From the NCBI GenBank assembly GCA_900547835.1, contig URIJ01000049.1, positions 1-12,016 on the forward strand: DNA of 12,016 nucleotides, written 5' to 3'. The notes under the pieces were generated by a model. It did no database searches. It saw only the letters and a program-made list of their open reading frames with translations, and had not been told where the DNA came from. Source of the DNA: an uncultured Collinsella sp. GTDB lineage: Bacteria > Actinomycetota > Coriobacteriia > Coriobacteriales > Coriobacteriaceae. Positions 1 through 6,661 of this stretch are shown here, piece after piece (within the stretch, counting starts at the first letter, position 1; every line of letters begins with the position of its first letter). A program made the position numbers and the translations under genes.

Positions 1-186
1 GTGCTCGTGCTTTCGCTCGGCATCGCGTACAGCACCGCCGGCGCCATCGTGTTGGAGCTGGGCGGCGTGACCATTTCGCTGTCCGGCATTGCCGTGGGCT
101 CACTGGTGGGCATCGTGCTCAACGCCATCCTGCCGGGTAACGACTTTGAGTTTGATGTCTCCGAGCTTGAGGAGGCTGCTGAGTAG
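1..186 (+). CDS. NCS2-family (uracil-type) permease, C-terminal fragment
   Basis: This is the end of a nucleobase transporter whose start lies before the window, so the GTG at base 1 is an internal Val codon. About 61 residues remain. They form two hydrophobic stretches with the sequence GIAVGSLVGIVLNAILPG, which resembles the last membrane helices of UraA/PyrP-type uracil:H+ symporters, followed by a short acidic tail (SELEEAAE) on the cytoplasmic side. The family call rests on recall of UraA-like C-termini. A xanthine-type NCS2 member is possible because the substrate-binding helices are not visible. The gene ends in TAG and is followed at once by a strong hairpin terminator. Confidence 0.68.
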   Translation: MLVLSLGIAYSTAGAIVLELGGVTISLSGIAVGSLVGIVLNAILPGNDFEFDVSELEEAAE

Positions 187-211
187 CAGCTGCGTTCAGC
201 TAAAACAAGAT

Positions 212-249
212 ATGGTGCCCATGCGTATATGCGTGTGGGCACCATTTTT
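212..249. terminator. Bidirectional intrinsic terminator between convergent genes
   Basis: A perfect 10-bp stem (ATGGTGCCCA at 212-221 with TGGGCACCAT at 236-245) is followed on + by TTTTA and on - by ATCTTGTTTT. It lies 26 bases after the permease stop and its + strand T-run overlaps the esterase stop codon at 248-250. It can therefore end transcription from both sides. Confidence 0.85.
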
Positions 250-913
250 AATGCGTCAGTATCCAGTGGATGCCGCGGGCCATGCGTAAGTCGGTTTGGG
301 CAAAGTGATTGCCGGGGTTGAGCTCCAGCGTTGTTGGAATGCCGCGCTCGACGAGCAACGCTTCCATCGCGCGTGTGTCGTCGAGTACATGCCGCATCAT
401 GCGGTTGGGCGTCTTGGTTTCCTTTTTGCCGAGTGACAGGTAGACGGCTTGCGGGCTGCCGGCAAAAGGGGCCGTGCTGGCACGGTCGACAAAGTCGGGA
501 AACCATAGCGACCCCGATGCGCTCGCGGCGCGGTCAAAGGCGTCGGTTTGCCAGAGGGACCAGAGTGCGAAGAGGCCCGCGAGCGAGTAGCCGGCAATGC
601 CGCGCCAGGTGGGCGGCTGAGGAAGCGACGACTCGACCTGGGGGATTATCTGATTCAGCAGCTCATCAAGAAAATCGGCAGCTTGGCCGCCGAAAGGCTC
701 GGCATCGCGTACGGTCCCGTCGCATGCCCAGGGGCTCAGCTCGCGATTCCAATCGAGCCCGCCAATGGTGACGAGGGCGAATGGCGGACAGTCGAGCTCT
801 CGGCAACACTTATAAACCTCGCTGCCGTCGCCCACGACCACAGGAAGGTAGATGACAGGCGCGCTTTCCGTATGATTCGAATAAACGGTTATCTGCTTTT
901 GATGCGCTTCCAT
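248..913 (-). CDS. Alpha/beta-hydrolase-fold putative esterase
   Basis: A 221-residue protein resembling the putative-esterase group (enterochelin esterase / esterase D-like). The nucleophile elbow GYSLAG (residues 108-113) places the catalytic Ser near position 110. A C-terminal LNPGNHF places the catalytic His near 203. The acidic member is not certain; a charged loop GKKETK around 172-177 is a candidate region. An early GGLDWNRELSPW segment may form the oxyanion or cap region. No signal peptide is visible, so it is probably cytoplasmic. The ATG at 913 has only a weak GAGAAG ribosome site. The gene is the last on its strand before the convergent permease and is separated from the surface-protein gene upstream by a terminator, so it probably has its own promoter. 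Substrate is unknown. Confidence 0.78.
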   Translation of the reverse strand: MEAHQKQITVYSNHTESAPVIYLPVVVGDGSEVYKCCRELDCPPFALVTIGGLDWNRELSPWACDGTVRDAEPFGGQAADFLDELLNQIIPQVESSLPQPPTWRGIAGYSLAGLFALWSLWQTDAFDRAASASGSLWFPDFVDRASTAPFAGSPQAVYLSLGKKETKTPNRMMRHVLDDTRAMEALLVERGIPTTLELNPGNHFAQTDLRMARGIHWILTH

Positions 914-1025
914 GACGGGCTTCTCTCAGTGTTGTGATATCGGCAGCCCCAATTGTCGCACGCCAGCGTATGCCGGTTGGGCTAGACCAAAGACAATCTC
1001 GTGCATCCCCTGCGGACGCATATGG

Positions 1026-1063
1026 AAAACGCCACCGCCGGAGGGGAGCTCGGCGGTGGCGTT
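1026..1063 (-). terminator. Intrinsic terminator after surface-protein gene copy 1
   Basis: A perfect 12-bp stem pairs AACGCCACCGCC (1028-1039) with GGCGGTGGCGTT (1052-1063). On the - strand the stem runs into TTTTCC. It lies 57 bases past the stop of the 594-residue surface protein and upstream of the esterase start. Confidence 0.8.
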
Positions 1064-1120
1064 GTTAAACGGTGCTGGGGCTCGGGGCCTTCGCGGGAGC
1101 TGCCATGTGCGCAGAGGCGT

Positions 1121-2905
1121 CTAAGAACGCTTACGGCTCGCCATGGTGCCTGCGGCGATAGCGGCTGTTCCCGCAAGGACGGTTGCCACGATGGCCGCAC
1201 CCGAGGTGTCGCCGGTTGCCGCGAGCACGCCGGTAGTCTTGGCTTTCGTGGTTGAAGCCGCAACGGCCTTGGTCGGCTTTGAGCCCTCAGGCTTGGGGTT
1301 CTGCTTGGACTCCGCGGGCTTGCTTTCTGCGGGCTTGGTCTCGTCGGGCTTGGGGTCTTCCGGCTTGGCTACCTCGGGAGGTGCGATGGTCGTACTTTTG
1401 GCGACTGCTTTGATATAGAGGGAGTCGACCGTGGCGTCGCCCGTGCCGATGGCTTGGCCTGCCTCGTAGATGCCGTCACGGAGCTTGCGATAGTCAATGA
1501 CCTTGCCGCCTTCGGGCGTCTGGATGGCGGCGTTCTCAATCTTGATGGTGCCGATTGTCTTGCCGTCAGCGCTCATGGCACGGGCAAAGATTGCCGCTGT
1601 ATCTCCTTCGGCCGTTACCTTGCTGCGGATGATCGAGATGACTGCGGGTGTGACGCCCTCGCTGGTCTGGGCGATGATGCCGATGTTCTCGCCTTGGGGT
1701 TCGCGCCTCGTCTCGCCATCTTGGTTTTCGCTGTAGGGGATGGGGCCGTCGCCGTTCTCGACATAGCGGGCTATGGCCTTGACAACGGAGTCGCTGATGT
1801 AGATGTGGCCACCCTCCTCGTTGGGTCGATCGTTTCTGGTGGAGAATGCAGCCGAAACCTCGCCTTCCGCAAACGCGTCCACGGTGGAGCCGTTCTTGAC
1901 GACGATGTCGTCCTGGTAGGTGAAGAGGGCGTTGGCGCCACCGTATCTGCCTTTACTTGCACGGACCGTCACGTTTGCATGATCGAGGGTGATGCCCTTG
2001 TGGGCATAGACGCCATATTCAACACCGTTTACGTTGAGGGAGGCGTTTGTGGCTGCGAGGCTGCCCTTGGCCTCGACGGCGGCGTCTTTCTCGGAGCTCG
2101 CCTTGACCTGGCTGCCGTCCGAGATATTGATGTTGCCGCCGCTCCAAATGGCCTCACCATCGGCTGAGCTTGCCTCGACGGTCCCGCCACCCTTGATGGT
2201 GAGGTTCTTGTCGGCTCCAATACCCTTGTCCTTGGTAGCCCTGGCGGTGACGGCTCCGCTGTCGTCAATCGTGATATTGCCGTTTGCCCTGATGCCATCC
2301 GATGCACCCGTGGCGTTGACGTTGCCCGAACCTTTGATAGCGAGATCACCTCCGGCATTGATGGCATCAAACCCAGTGCTCGTGGCGTTGACGGATCCGG
2401 CTCCGTCGATGTTGATATTACCCGTGGAGAGGATAGCGTCCTCAGTAGATGTCACGCTGAGCGTGCCGCCCTCGTCGCCTTGGATATTGAGCTCGGCATT
2501 CTCGTTAGTGCCATGAGAAACGTTGATGCTTTCGATCCATTCGGCAGTGACGATGTTGGTTCCTGAGTAATTCACGTTGAGCTTGCCTGCGGCCTGGATC
2601 TCGCCGCCGTTATAGTTGTTGAGCTTCAAGTCGTCGGCGCCGTCCCACGACCAGGTACCGGCCTCGTCGCTCGCCGCGGTGTTGTACTTGTTGCCGCCGA
2701 CCTTGACCCATTCCGCTGCGAGCGAGACGCTCGGCATGAGCAGCGAGCTCACCGTGAGCGCGCAGGCCAGGCCGCAGACGATGCGGCGCGTCACGCGGCG
2801 CCAGCTGCCGTGCGCGAGTCCTATGCGACGGCGAACGTCGGGTTCGGCAACATGGGTTCCGGCGGTAGTGTCATTGCGTTTGGGGGTCGTGAACAAGGCT
2901 GCCAT
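1121..2905 (-). CDS. LAxTG-anchored beta-helix surface protein, copy 1
   Basis: A 594-residue cell-wall protein. The start is taken at ATG 2905 because a GGGAG site lies 5 bases upstream and the paralogue has the same arrangement; the frame stays open to 3067. A long Arg-rich N-region (1-40) precedes a hydrophobic signal segment (about 41-63, ending SLAAEW), so export is expected. Residues 162-280 hold five 23-24-residue repeats of the form GNIxIxGxGxVxATSxxxxAIxAx, typical of a right-handed beta-helix as in Cthe_2159-like carbohydrate-binding proteins. More degenerate strands follow to about 500. A Pro/Lys/Glu linker (508-545) could span the wall. The C-terminus is a sorting signal: LAATG (561-565), a hydrophobic segment, and the tail SRKRS. 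LAxTG is the motif associated with class E sortases in high-GC Gram-positives. Ligand unknown; adhesion or glycan binding is inference. Confidence 0.82.
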   Translation of the reverse strand: MAALFTTPKRNDTTAGTHVAEPDVRRRIGLAHGSWRRVTRRIVCGLACALTVSSLLMPSVSLAAEWVKVGGNKYNTAASDEAGTWSWDGADDLKLNNYNGGEIQAAGKLNVNYSGTNIVTAEWIESINVSHGTNENAELNIQGDEGGTLSVTSTEDAILSTGNINIDGAGSVNATSTGFDAINAGGDLAIKGSGNVNATGASDGIRANGNITIDDSGAVTARATKDKGIGADKNLTIKGGGTVEASSADGEAIWSGGNINISDGSQVKASSEKDAAVEAKGSLAATNASLNVNGVEYGVYAHKGITLDHANVTVRASKGRYGGANALFTYQDDIVVKNGSTVDAFAEGEVSAAFSTRNDRPNEEGGHIYISDSVVKAIARYVENGDGPIPYSENQDGETRREPQGENIGIIAQTSEGVTPAVISIIRSKVTAEGDTAAIFARAMSADGKTIGTIKIENAAIQTPEGGKVIDYRKLRDGIYEAGQAIGTGDATVDSLYIKAVAKSTTIAPPEVAKPEDPKPDETKPAESKPAESKQNPKPEGSKPTKAVAASTTKAKTTGVLAATGDTSGAAIVATVLAGTAAIAAGTMASRKRS

Positions 2906-2910
2906 GGTTG

Positions 2911-2915
2911 CTCCC
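2911..2915 (-). promoter_or_regulatory. Ribosome binding site deciding start of copy 1
   Basis: GGGAG on the - strand lies 5 bases before ATG 2905. The same site and spacing occur at 4952-4956 before copy 2. The upstream in-frame ATGs at 2923 and 3067 lack a comparable site. Confidence 0.7.
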
Positions 2916-2948
2916 GTTCTCATAGGGCCTATACGACTAGATTCAGCG

Positions 2949-3002
2949 TATCTGCTGGATGTTGCCGGCGGTAGTGCCGTTTGGAGGGCAAAATGGCCAA
3001 AA
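2949..3002 (-). promoter_or_regulatory. Conserved leader element upstream of surface-protein copy 1
   Basis: This 54-bp block matches 4990-5043 at 51 of 54 positions, with a 32-bp core (2964-2995) that is identical. It lies 44 bases upstream of the chosen start. I cannot assign clear -35/-10 hexamers; TATAGG at about 2929-2934 is a weak -10 candidate. The core contains small dyads (TTTG-N5-CAAA and CGGC-N6-GCCG). It also reads in frame with the gene, so an N-terminal coding extension cannot be fully excluded. A regulator site, promoter or structured 5' leader is the likely role, but this is inference. Confidence 0.5.
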
Positions 3003-3050
3003 TGGGGGAGAAATAGGCCGCACGCCGGCGCAGGGACCGGCGCTAAAAGA

Positions 3051-3083
3051 AAAGCGCGGGGCCGCATGGCGACTCCGCGCTTT
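3051..3083 (-). terminator. Duplicated permease-type terminator, now serving surface-protein copy 2
   Basis: The stem AAAGCGCGG/CCGCGCTTT with TTTTCTTTTA after it on - is homologous to the hairpin at 5093-5127. Its loop side has one mismatch not present in the other copy. It follows the permease relic and is the first terminator after the stop of surface-protein copy 2. Confidence 0.78.
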
Positions 3084-3109
3084 ATTGTTCAGCTTTTGCA
3101 GCCTTGCCC

Positions 3110-3155
3110 TTACGCTACGAAGAAGTAGACGAGGAAGGCAAGGGCCGCGATCCAC
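3110..3155 (-). pseudogene. Relic of NCS2 permease 3' end
   Basis: These 46 bases encode WIAALAFLVYFFVA and a TAA stop, exactly the last residues of the intact permease at 5155-5200. The two differ at three positions, all third codon positions and all synonymous (GCG/GCA, GCC/GCT, CTT/CTC). Upstream of 3155 the similarity ends sharply. There is no start and no remaining gene, so it is a fragment carried along by duplication, or all that is left of a deleted second permease. Confidence 0.85.
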
Positions 3156-3176
3156 CCGTCCCGTGCGAAAAAGTGT

Positions 3177-4946
3177 TTACGAGCGCTTGCGGCTCACCAC
3201 GGCGCCCGCGGCGATGGCGGCTGTTCCCGCAAGGGCGGCTGCCACGATGGCTGCGCTCGAGGCGTCGCCGGTCGCTGCGAGTTTGCCGGCGATCTTGGCT
3301 CCCGTGGCTGCAACTGCAACGGTCTTGGTTGTCTTCGCGCTCTTAGACTTGGAACCCGGCTTGGTCTCGCCGGGCTTTTCCCCGGGTTTGGTCTCTTCGG
3401 GAGGCGCGATGACCGTGCTCTTGGCGACAGCTTCGTTATAGGGGGAGTCGATCACAGCGTCGCCCGTGCCGATGGTTTGACCCGCCTCGTAGACGATGCC
3501 GTCGCTGAGTTCTTCCTTGTTGCGATAGTCAATGACCTTGCCGCCTTCAGGCGTCTGGATGGTGGCTCCTTCGATTTCGATGGTGCCAATCGCCTTACCA
3601 TCCGCGCTCATGGCAAGGGCGAAGATTGCCGCCGTGTCTCCCTCGGCCGTGACCTTGCTGCGGAGAATCGAAATGGTTGCGGGCGTGATGCCCTCCTTGG
3701 TCTGAGCAAAGATGCCGATGTTCATGCCTCGGGGCTGAGGGTTAGTTTCGCCATCCTGGCCTGCACTGTAGTGGTCGGGGCCGTCGCCGCCGGTCTCGGC
3801 ATAGCGGGCTATGGCCTTGACAACGGAGTCGCTGATGTAGATATGGCCACCCGCTTCGCCGGAGTAGAAATTACTGGTGGAGATTGCAACCGAGAACCTG
3901 CCTTCTGCGAGCGCATCCACAGTCGAGCCGTTCTTGATGACGATGTCGTCCTCATCGGTGAAGAGTGCGCTGACTTCCCCGCCATCTGAGCTTGCGCGGA
4001 CCGTCACGGTCGCGCCATCGAGCGTGATGCCCTTGTAGACATAGATGCCATACCCAACGCCACTTGCGTTGAGGGAAGCGTTCGTGACCGTGAGGCTGTT
4101 TTTACCGTCGATGGCGGCGTCTTCCTCGGAACTTGCCTTGACCTGGCTGCCATCCGAGATCTCGATGTTGCCGTCGGCCCAAATCGCATTGTCTTTGATA
4201 GAGCTTGCCTCTACCTTGCCGCCGCCCTTTATGATGAGGTTCTCGTTAGCATCGATACCCTGATCCTCGGTGACCTTGGCGGTGACGGTTCCGCTGTTGT
4301 CGATCGTGATGTTGCCGTCGGCCCTGATGCCATCCGAATCGCCCGTGGCGTTAACGTTTCCCGAGCCCTTGATGGTGACATCGCCCCCGGCATCGATGGC
4401 ATCGTGCTCGGTGCTCGTGGCGTTGACAGTGCCAGCGCCGTCGATGTTGATGTTGCCGACGGAAGTGATGGCGTCACGAAAAGATGTCACGTTGAGCGTG
4501 CTGGACGCGTCGCCCTGAATATTAAGCTCGGCGTTCTCGTTCGCGCCATCCTTAACCTTGATGCCGCGGCCGTCGTCGTTAGTGACGGTGTTGTTGCCCT
4601 CGTAGCTCACGTTGAGCTTGCCCGCTGCCTCGATCGCGCCGCCGTTATAGCCGTTGAGCTTCATGTCGTCGGCGCCGCCCCAGGCCCAGGTGCCGGCCTC
4701 GTCGCCCGCTGCAGTGCCGGCGTTGTACTGGGTGCCGCCAACGTCGATCCATTCGGCGGCAAGCGAGATGCTCGGCATGAGCAACGAGCTCACCGTAAGC
4801 GCGCATGCGGCGCCTACAACGATGCGGCGTGTCACGCGGCGCCAGCTGCCGTGTGCGAGCAGCGTGCGACGGCGCACGTCGGGCTCGACAAAATGGGCTC
4901 CAGAGGTTTTGTCATTGCGCTTGGGGGTCGTGAACAAGGCGGCCAT
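3177..4946 (-). CDS. LAxTG-anchored beta-helix surface protein, copy 2
   Basis: A 589-residue paralogue of the neighbouring 594-residue protein with the same plan: Arg-rich N-region, hydrophobic export segment ending SLAAEW, 23-24-residue beta-helix rungs (for example GNINIDGAGTVNATSTEHDA), a shorter Pro/Lys/Gly linker, and LAATG (556-560) with hydrophobic segment and SRKRS tail. Start ATG 4946 has GGGAG 5 bases upstream. Differences from copy 1 cluster in the region before the repeats (NNTVTNDDGRGIKVKD against TNIVTAEWIESINVSH), in a loop around residues 350-400, and in the linker, while the export segment, repeats and anchor are well kept. A second VAATG just before LAATG is probably not the sortase site. 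There is no terminator directly after the stop; the transcript would run through the permease relic into the hairpin at 3051-3083. Confidence 0.82.
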   Translation of the reverse strand: MAALFTTPKRNDKTSGAHFVEPDVRRRTLLAHGSWRRVTRRIVVGAACALTVSSLLMPSISLAAEWIDVGGTQYNAGTAAGDEAGTWAWGGADDMKLNGYNGGAIEAAGKLNVSYEGNNTVTNDDGRGIKVKDGANENAELNIQGDASSTLNVTSFRDAITSVGNINIDGAGTVNATSTEHDAIDAGGDVTIKGSGNVNATGDSDGIRADGNITIDNSGTVTAKVTEDQGIDANENLIIKGGGKVEASSIKDNAIWADGNIEISDGSQVKASSEEDAAIDGKNSLTVTNASLNASGVGYGIYVYKGITLDGATVTVRASSDGGEVSALFTDEDDIVIKNGSTVDALAEGRFSVAISTSNFYSGEAGGHIYISDSVVKAIARYAETGGDGPDHYSAGQDGETNPQPRGMNIGIFAQTKEGITPATISILRSKVTAEGDTAAIFALAMSADGKAIGTIEIEGATIQTPEGGKVIDYRNKEELSDGIVYEAGQTIGTGDAVIDSPYNEAVAKSTVIAPPEETKPGEKPGETKPGSKSKSAKTTKTVAVAATGAKIAGKLAATGDASSAAIVAAALAGTAAIAAGAVVSRKRS

Positions 4947-4951
4947 GGTTA

Positions 4952-4956
4952 CTCCC
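4952..4956 (-). promoter_or_regulatory. Ribosome binding site deciding start of copy 2
   Basis: GGGAG on - lies 5 bases before ATG 4946, matching the arrangement of copy 1. It argues against starting at the upstream in-frame ATGs (for example 5060). Confidence 0.7.
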
Positions 4957-4989
4957 ATCCTCATAGGGCCTATGCGATTACGCCCAGCA

Positions 4990-5043
4990 TATCTGCAGGA
5001 TGTAGCCGGCGGTAGTGCCGTTTGGAGGGCAAAATGTCCAAAA
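4990..5043 (-). promoter_or_regulatory. Conserved leader element upstream of surface-protein copy 2
   Basis: The partner of the block at 2949-3002, differing at 4997, 5004 and 5037 only. Upstream of it the sequence up to the terminator (about 5044-5080) shows little similarity to the other copy, so conservation is confined to this block, the gene and the terminator. Confidence 0.5.
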
Positions 5044-5092
5044 CTTGGGAAGCAATACATCGCGCGTCCGTGCGTTGCCTGGCTTTAAAAGA

Positions 5093-5127
5093 AAAGCGCG
5101 GAGCCGCTCGATGCGACTCCGCGCTTT
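5093..5127 (-). terminator. Intrinsic terminator of the purine permease
   Basis: A perfect 11-bp stem (AAAGCGCGGAG with CTCCGCGCTTT) is followed on - by TTTTCTTTTAAAG. It lies 27 bases after the permease stop and upstream of surface-protein copy 2, so the two genes are probably separate transcripts. Confidence 0.88.
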
Positions 5128-5154
5128 GGTGTTCTGTTTTAGCAGACTATGCCG

Positions 5155-6468
5155 TTACGCTACGAAGAAGTAGACGAGGAAGGCGAGAGCTGCGATCCAC
5201 ATGAGCGGCTTGATCTTGGAGGCCTCGCCCTTAAAGAGCGCGACGATCACGTAGGCGATAAAGCCCAGGCCAATGCCGGCGGAGATGGAGTAGGTGAAGG
5301 GCACGCCGGCGACAATCATGAACGCCGGGAAGCCCTGCGACACGTCGGACCAGTCGATCTCGGAGGCCTCGCTCATCATGAGGTAGCCGACGTAGACCAG
5401 AGCACCGCAGGTGGCGGCACTGGAAACGATGGTGACGATGGGGGAGAAGAACGCGGCGAGAATGAACAGCACGCCGGTGGTGACGGAGGTGAGGCCCGTG
5501 CGACCACCGTCGGCAGCGCCAGAGGTGGACTCGACGAAGGTAGTGATGGAGGAGACGCCCATAAAGCCACCGGCAGCAGCGGCCACGGAGTCGACGACCA
5601 GGATGGGACGGATGTCCTCGACATTGCCGTCCTCGGTCAAGAACTCGCCCTGCTTGGCGACGGCCATCGCGGTGCCCATGGTGTCGAAGAAGTCGCTCAT
5701 GAGCAGCGAGAAGGCAACGACGAGCAGCATCGGGTCGGTCAGAACTTTCACGATGGCCATGTTGCCGTCGGCGGTGCTGGCAAACGGGGCGCCAAAGGTC
5801 GAGAAGTCGAGCGGTGCGATGAGGCCCTCGGGCGCATGGGTGACGCCCAGCGGGATACCGGCGATAACGGCGACGATGATGCCGATGAGCAGCGAGCCCG
5901 GCACGTTGCGGGAAGCCAGGGCAACCGTCACGACGATGGAGATGATGCCGACGATGAAGGTGGGGGAGGTGATGTCGCCCAGACCGACGAGTGTACCGGC
6001 GCCAGCGGTGATAATGCCGGCATCGCACAGGCCAATCATGGCGATGAACAGGCCCAGACCCACCGAGATGGCGTGACGCAGGACAACCGGGATGGCGTCC
6101 ATGATGGCCTCGCGCAGGCCACAAAGCACGAGCAGCAAGATGACGATACCCTCGAGGAAGATGACGCTCATGGCCACGTGCCAGTCACCGCCGCAGACGG
6201 TGGTGGTGATTCCAGCGATCATCGCGTTGACGCCTAAGCCCGACGCGCAGGCGAGCGGGCGGTTGGCGAAGATGCCCATGCAGATGGTCATGATGCCGGC
6301 GCCCAGGCAGGTGGCGCAGGCGAGCGCTCCCGCATCGATGCCAGCGCCCGAGAGCACCGCGGGGTTGACGGCGATGATGTAGGCCATCGCCAGGAATGTT
6401 GTCAGTCCAGCGCGGAGTTCGGTCCCGATTGTGGACTTGCGCTCACTGACGTGAAAAAGTTCGTCCAT
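5155..6468 (-). CDS. NCS2/AzgA-type guanine/hypoxanthine permease
   Basis: A 437-residue integral membrane transporter, expected to import purine bases with protons. Family features: GLGVNAMIAG (77-86), the FDTMGT motif (261-266) and ESTSGAADGGRTGL (313-326), which matches the AzgA/PbuG branch rather than the uracil/xanthine branch. Length fits the family's usual 430-450. The start is ATG 6468, with a purine-rich AAGGAAAGGG just upstream; the frame extends to 6513 but that ATG has no good site. No purine riboswitch is recognisable in the short leader. It is transcribed divergently from the deformylase-like gene and ends in a strong hairpin. Its last 46 bases are duplicated at 3110-3155. Exact substrate (guanine, hypoxanthine or adenine) cannot be read from the sequence. 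Confidence 0.9.
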   Translation of the reverse strand: MDELFHVSERKSTIGTELRAGLTTFLAMAYIIAVNPAVLSGAGIDAGALACATCLGAGIMTICMGIFANRPLACASGLGVNAMIAGITTTVCGGDWHVAMSVIFLEGIVILLLVLCGLREAIMDAIPVVLRHAISVGLGLFIAMIGLCDAGIITAGAGTLVGLGDITSPTFIVGIISIVVTVALASRNVPGSLLIGIIVAVIAGIPLGVTHAPEGLIAPLDFSTFGAPFASTADGNMAIVKVLTDPMLLVVAFSLLMSDFFDTMGTAMAVAKQGEFLTEDGNVEDIRPILVVDSVAAAAGGFMGVSSITTFVESTSGAADGGRTGLTSVTTGVLFILAAFFSPIVTIVSSAATCGALVYVGYLMMSEASEIDWSDVSQGFPAFMIVAGVPFTYSISAGIGLGFIAYVIVALFKGEASKIKPLMWIAALAFLVYFFVA

Positions 6469-6523
6469 GCATACCCTTTCCTTGTTCGGCCCCGAGTTTA
6501 GGCCGATTGACACGAACTCATTT

Positions 6524-6529
6524 ACTATA
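6524..6529 (-). promoter_or_regulatory. Candidate -10 box of the purine permease
   Basis: TATAGT on -, 55 bases upstream of the start at 6468. The matching -35 is poor (GGAACA at an 18-base spacing), so this is a weak call. Confidence 0.33.
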
Positions 6530-6622
6530 TCGCCTTTACAACCTTGCTGTTCCTCGCATGTTGATGTTCGGCGCTTTGTAACAGACGGACGGTATTTATC
6601 GCATGAAAATGTGTGGGTACCG

Positions 6623-6628
6623 TATACT
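6623..6628 (+). promoter_or_regulatory. Candidate -10 box of the deformylase-like gene
   Basis: TATACT lies 33 bases upstream of ATG 6662. No convincing -35 hexamer stands at the expected distance. It is flanked by an inverted pair TTGTAAC (6576-6582) and GTTACAA (6635-6641), which may be chance. Confidence 0.42.
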
Positions 6629-6661
6629 TAAGCGGTTACAACGACCCCTATGGAGGAACGT

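Larger units (their letters stand above)
1121..5200 (-). repeat. Tandem duplication: permease tail + terminator + leader + surface-protein gene
   Basis: Unit A (1121-3155) and unit B (3177-5200) have the same order on the - strand: the last 15 codons of an NCS2 permease, a GCGCGG-stem terminator, a conserved leader, and a beta-helix surface-protein gene. In unit B the permease part continues into the intact gene. In unit A it stops abruptly at 3155, after which only 21 bases separate it from the stop codon of copy 2. The proteins look roughly three-quarters identical by eye, so the duplication is not recent, or one unit was imported from a relative. Confidence 0.85.

Noticed and set aside
1454..2167. 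Open frame on + (237 aa) opposite surface-protein copy 1, with a similar one opposite copy 2 (3477-3989)
   Set aside because: Their similarity to each other follows from the similarity of the two genes on the opposite strand. No independent evidence of coding.
2855..2875. CACTACCGCCGG inside copy 1 coding region, repeating part of the upstream leader core
   Set aside because: Not present at the same place in copy 2, and explained by the codons for Asp-Thr-Thr-Ala-Gly. Probably chance in GC-rich DNA.
2906..3067. N-terminal extension of the surface protein starting at ATG 3067 (and at 5060 for copy 2)
   Set aside because: The frame is open and partly conserved, but the ribosome site GGGAG lies just before the internal ATG in both copies and the extension would run into the divergent leader. 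Kept as an alternative within the leader entry.
1500..4500. Regularly spaced repeated sequence in the surface genes as a CRISPR-like array
   Set aside because: The repeats are degenerate, in frame and 69-72 bp apart: they are the coding sequence of beta-helix rungs.
5149..6237. Long open frame on + (362 aa, rich in Asp, Glu, Gly, His)
   Set aside because: It is antisense to the well-supported purine permease; its composition is the mirror of GC-rich hydrophobic codons and it shows no domain.
6576..6641. Inverted pair TTGTAAC/GTTACAA around the deformylase-like promoter, with TTACAAC also at 6536-6542
   Set aside because: Seven-base matches 52 bases apart in an AT-rich intergenic region are easily due to chance.
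6469..6661. Possible purine riboswitch upstream of the permease
   Set aside because: The conserved core of purine riboswitches is not recognisable on - here, and the leader from the likely promoter is too short.
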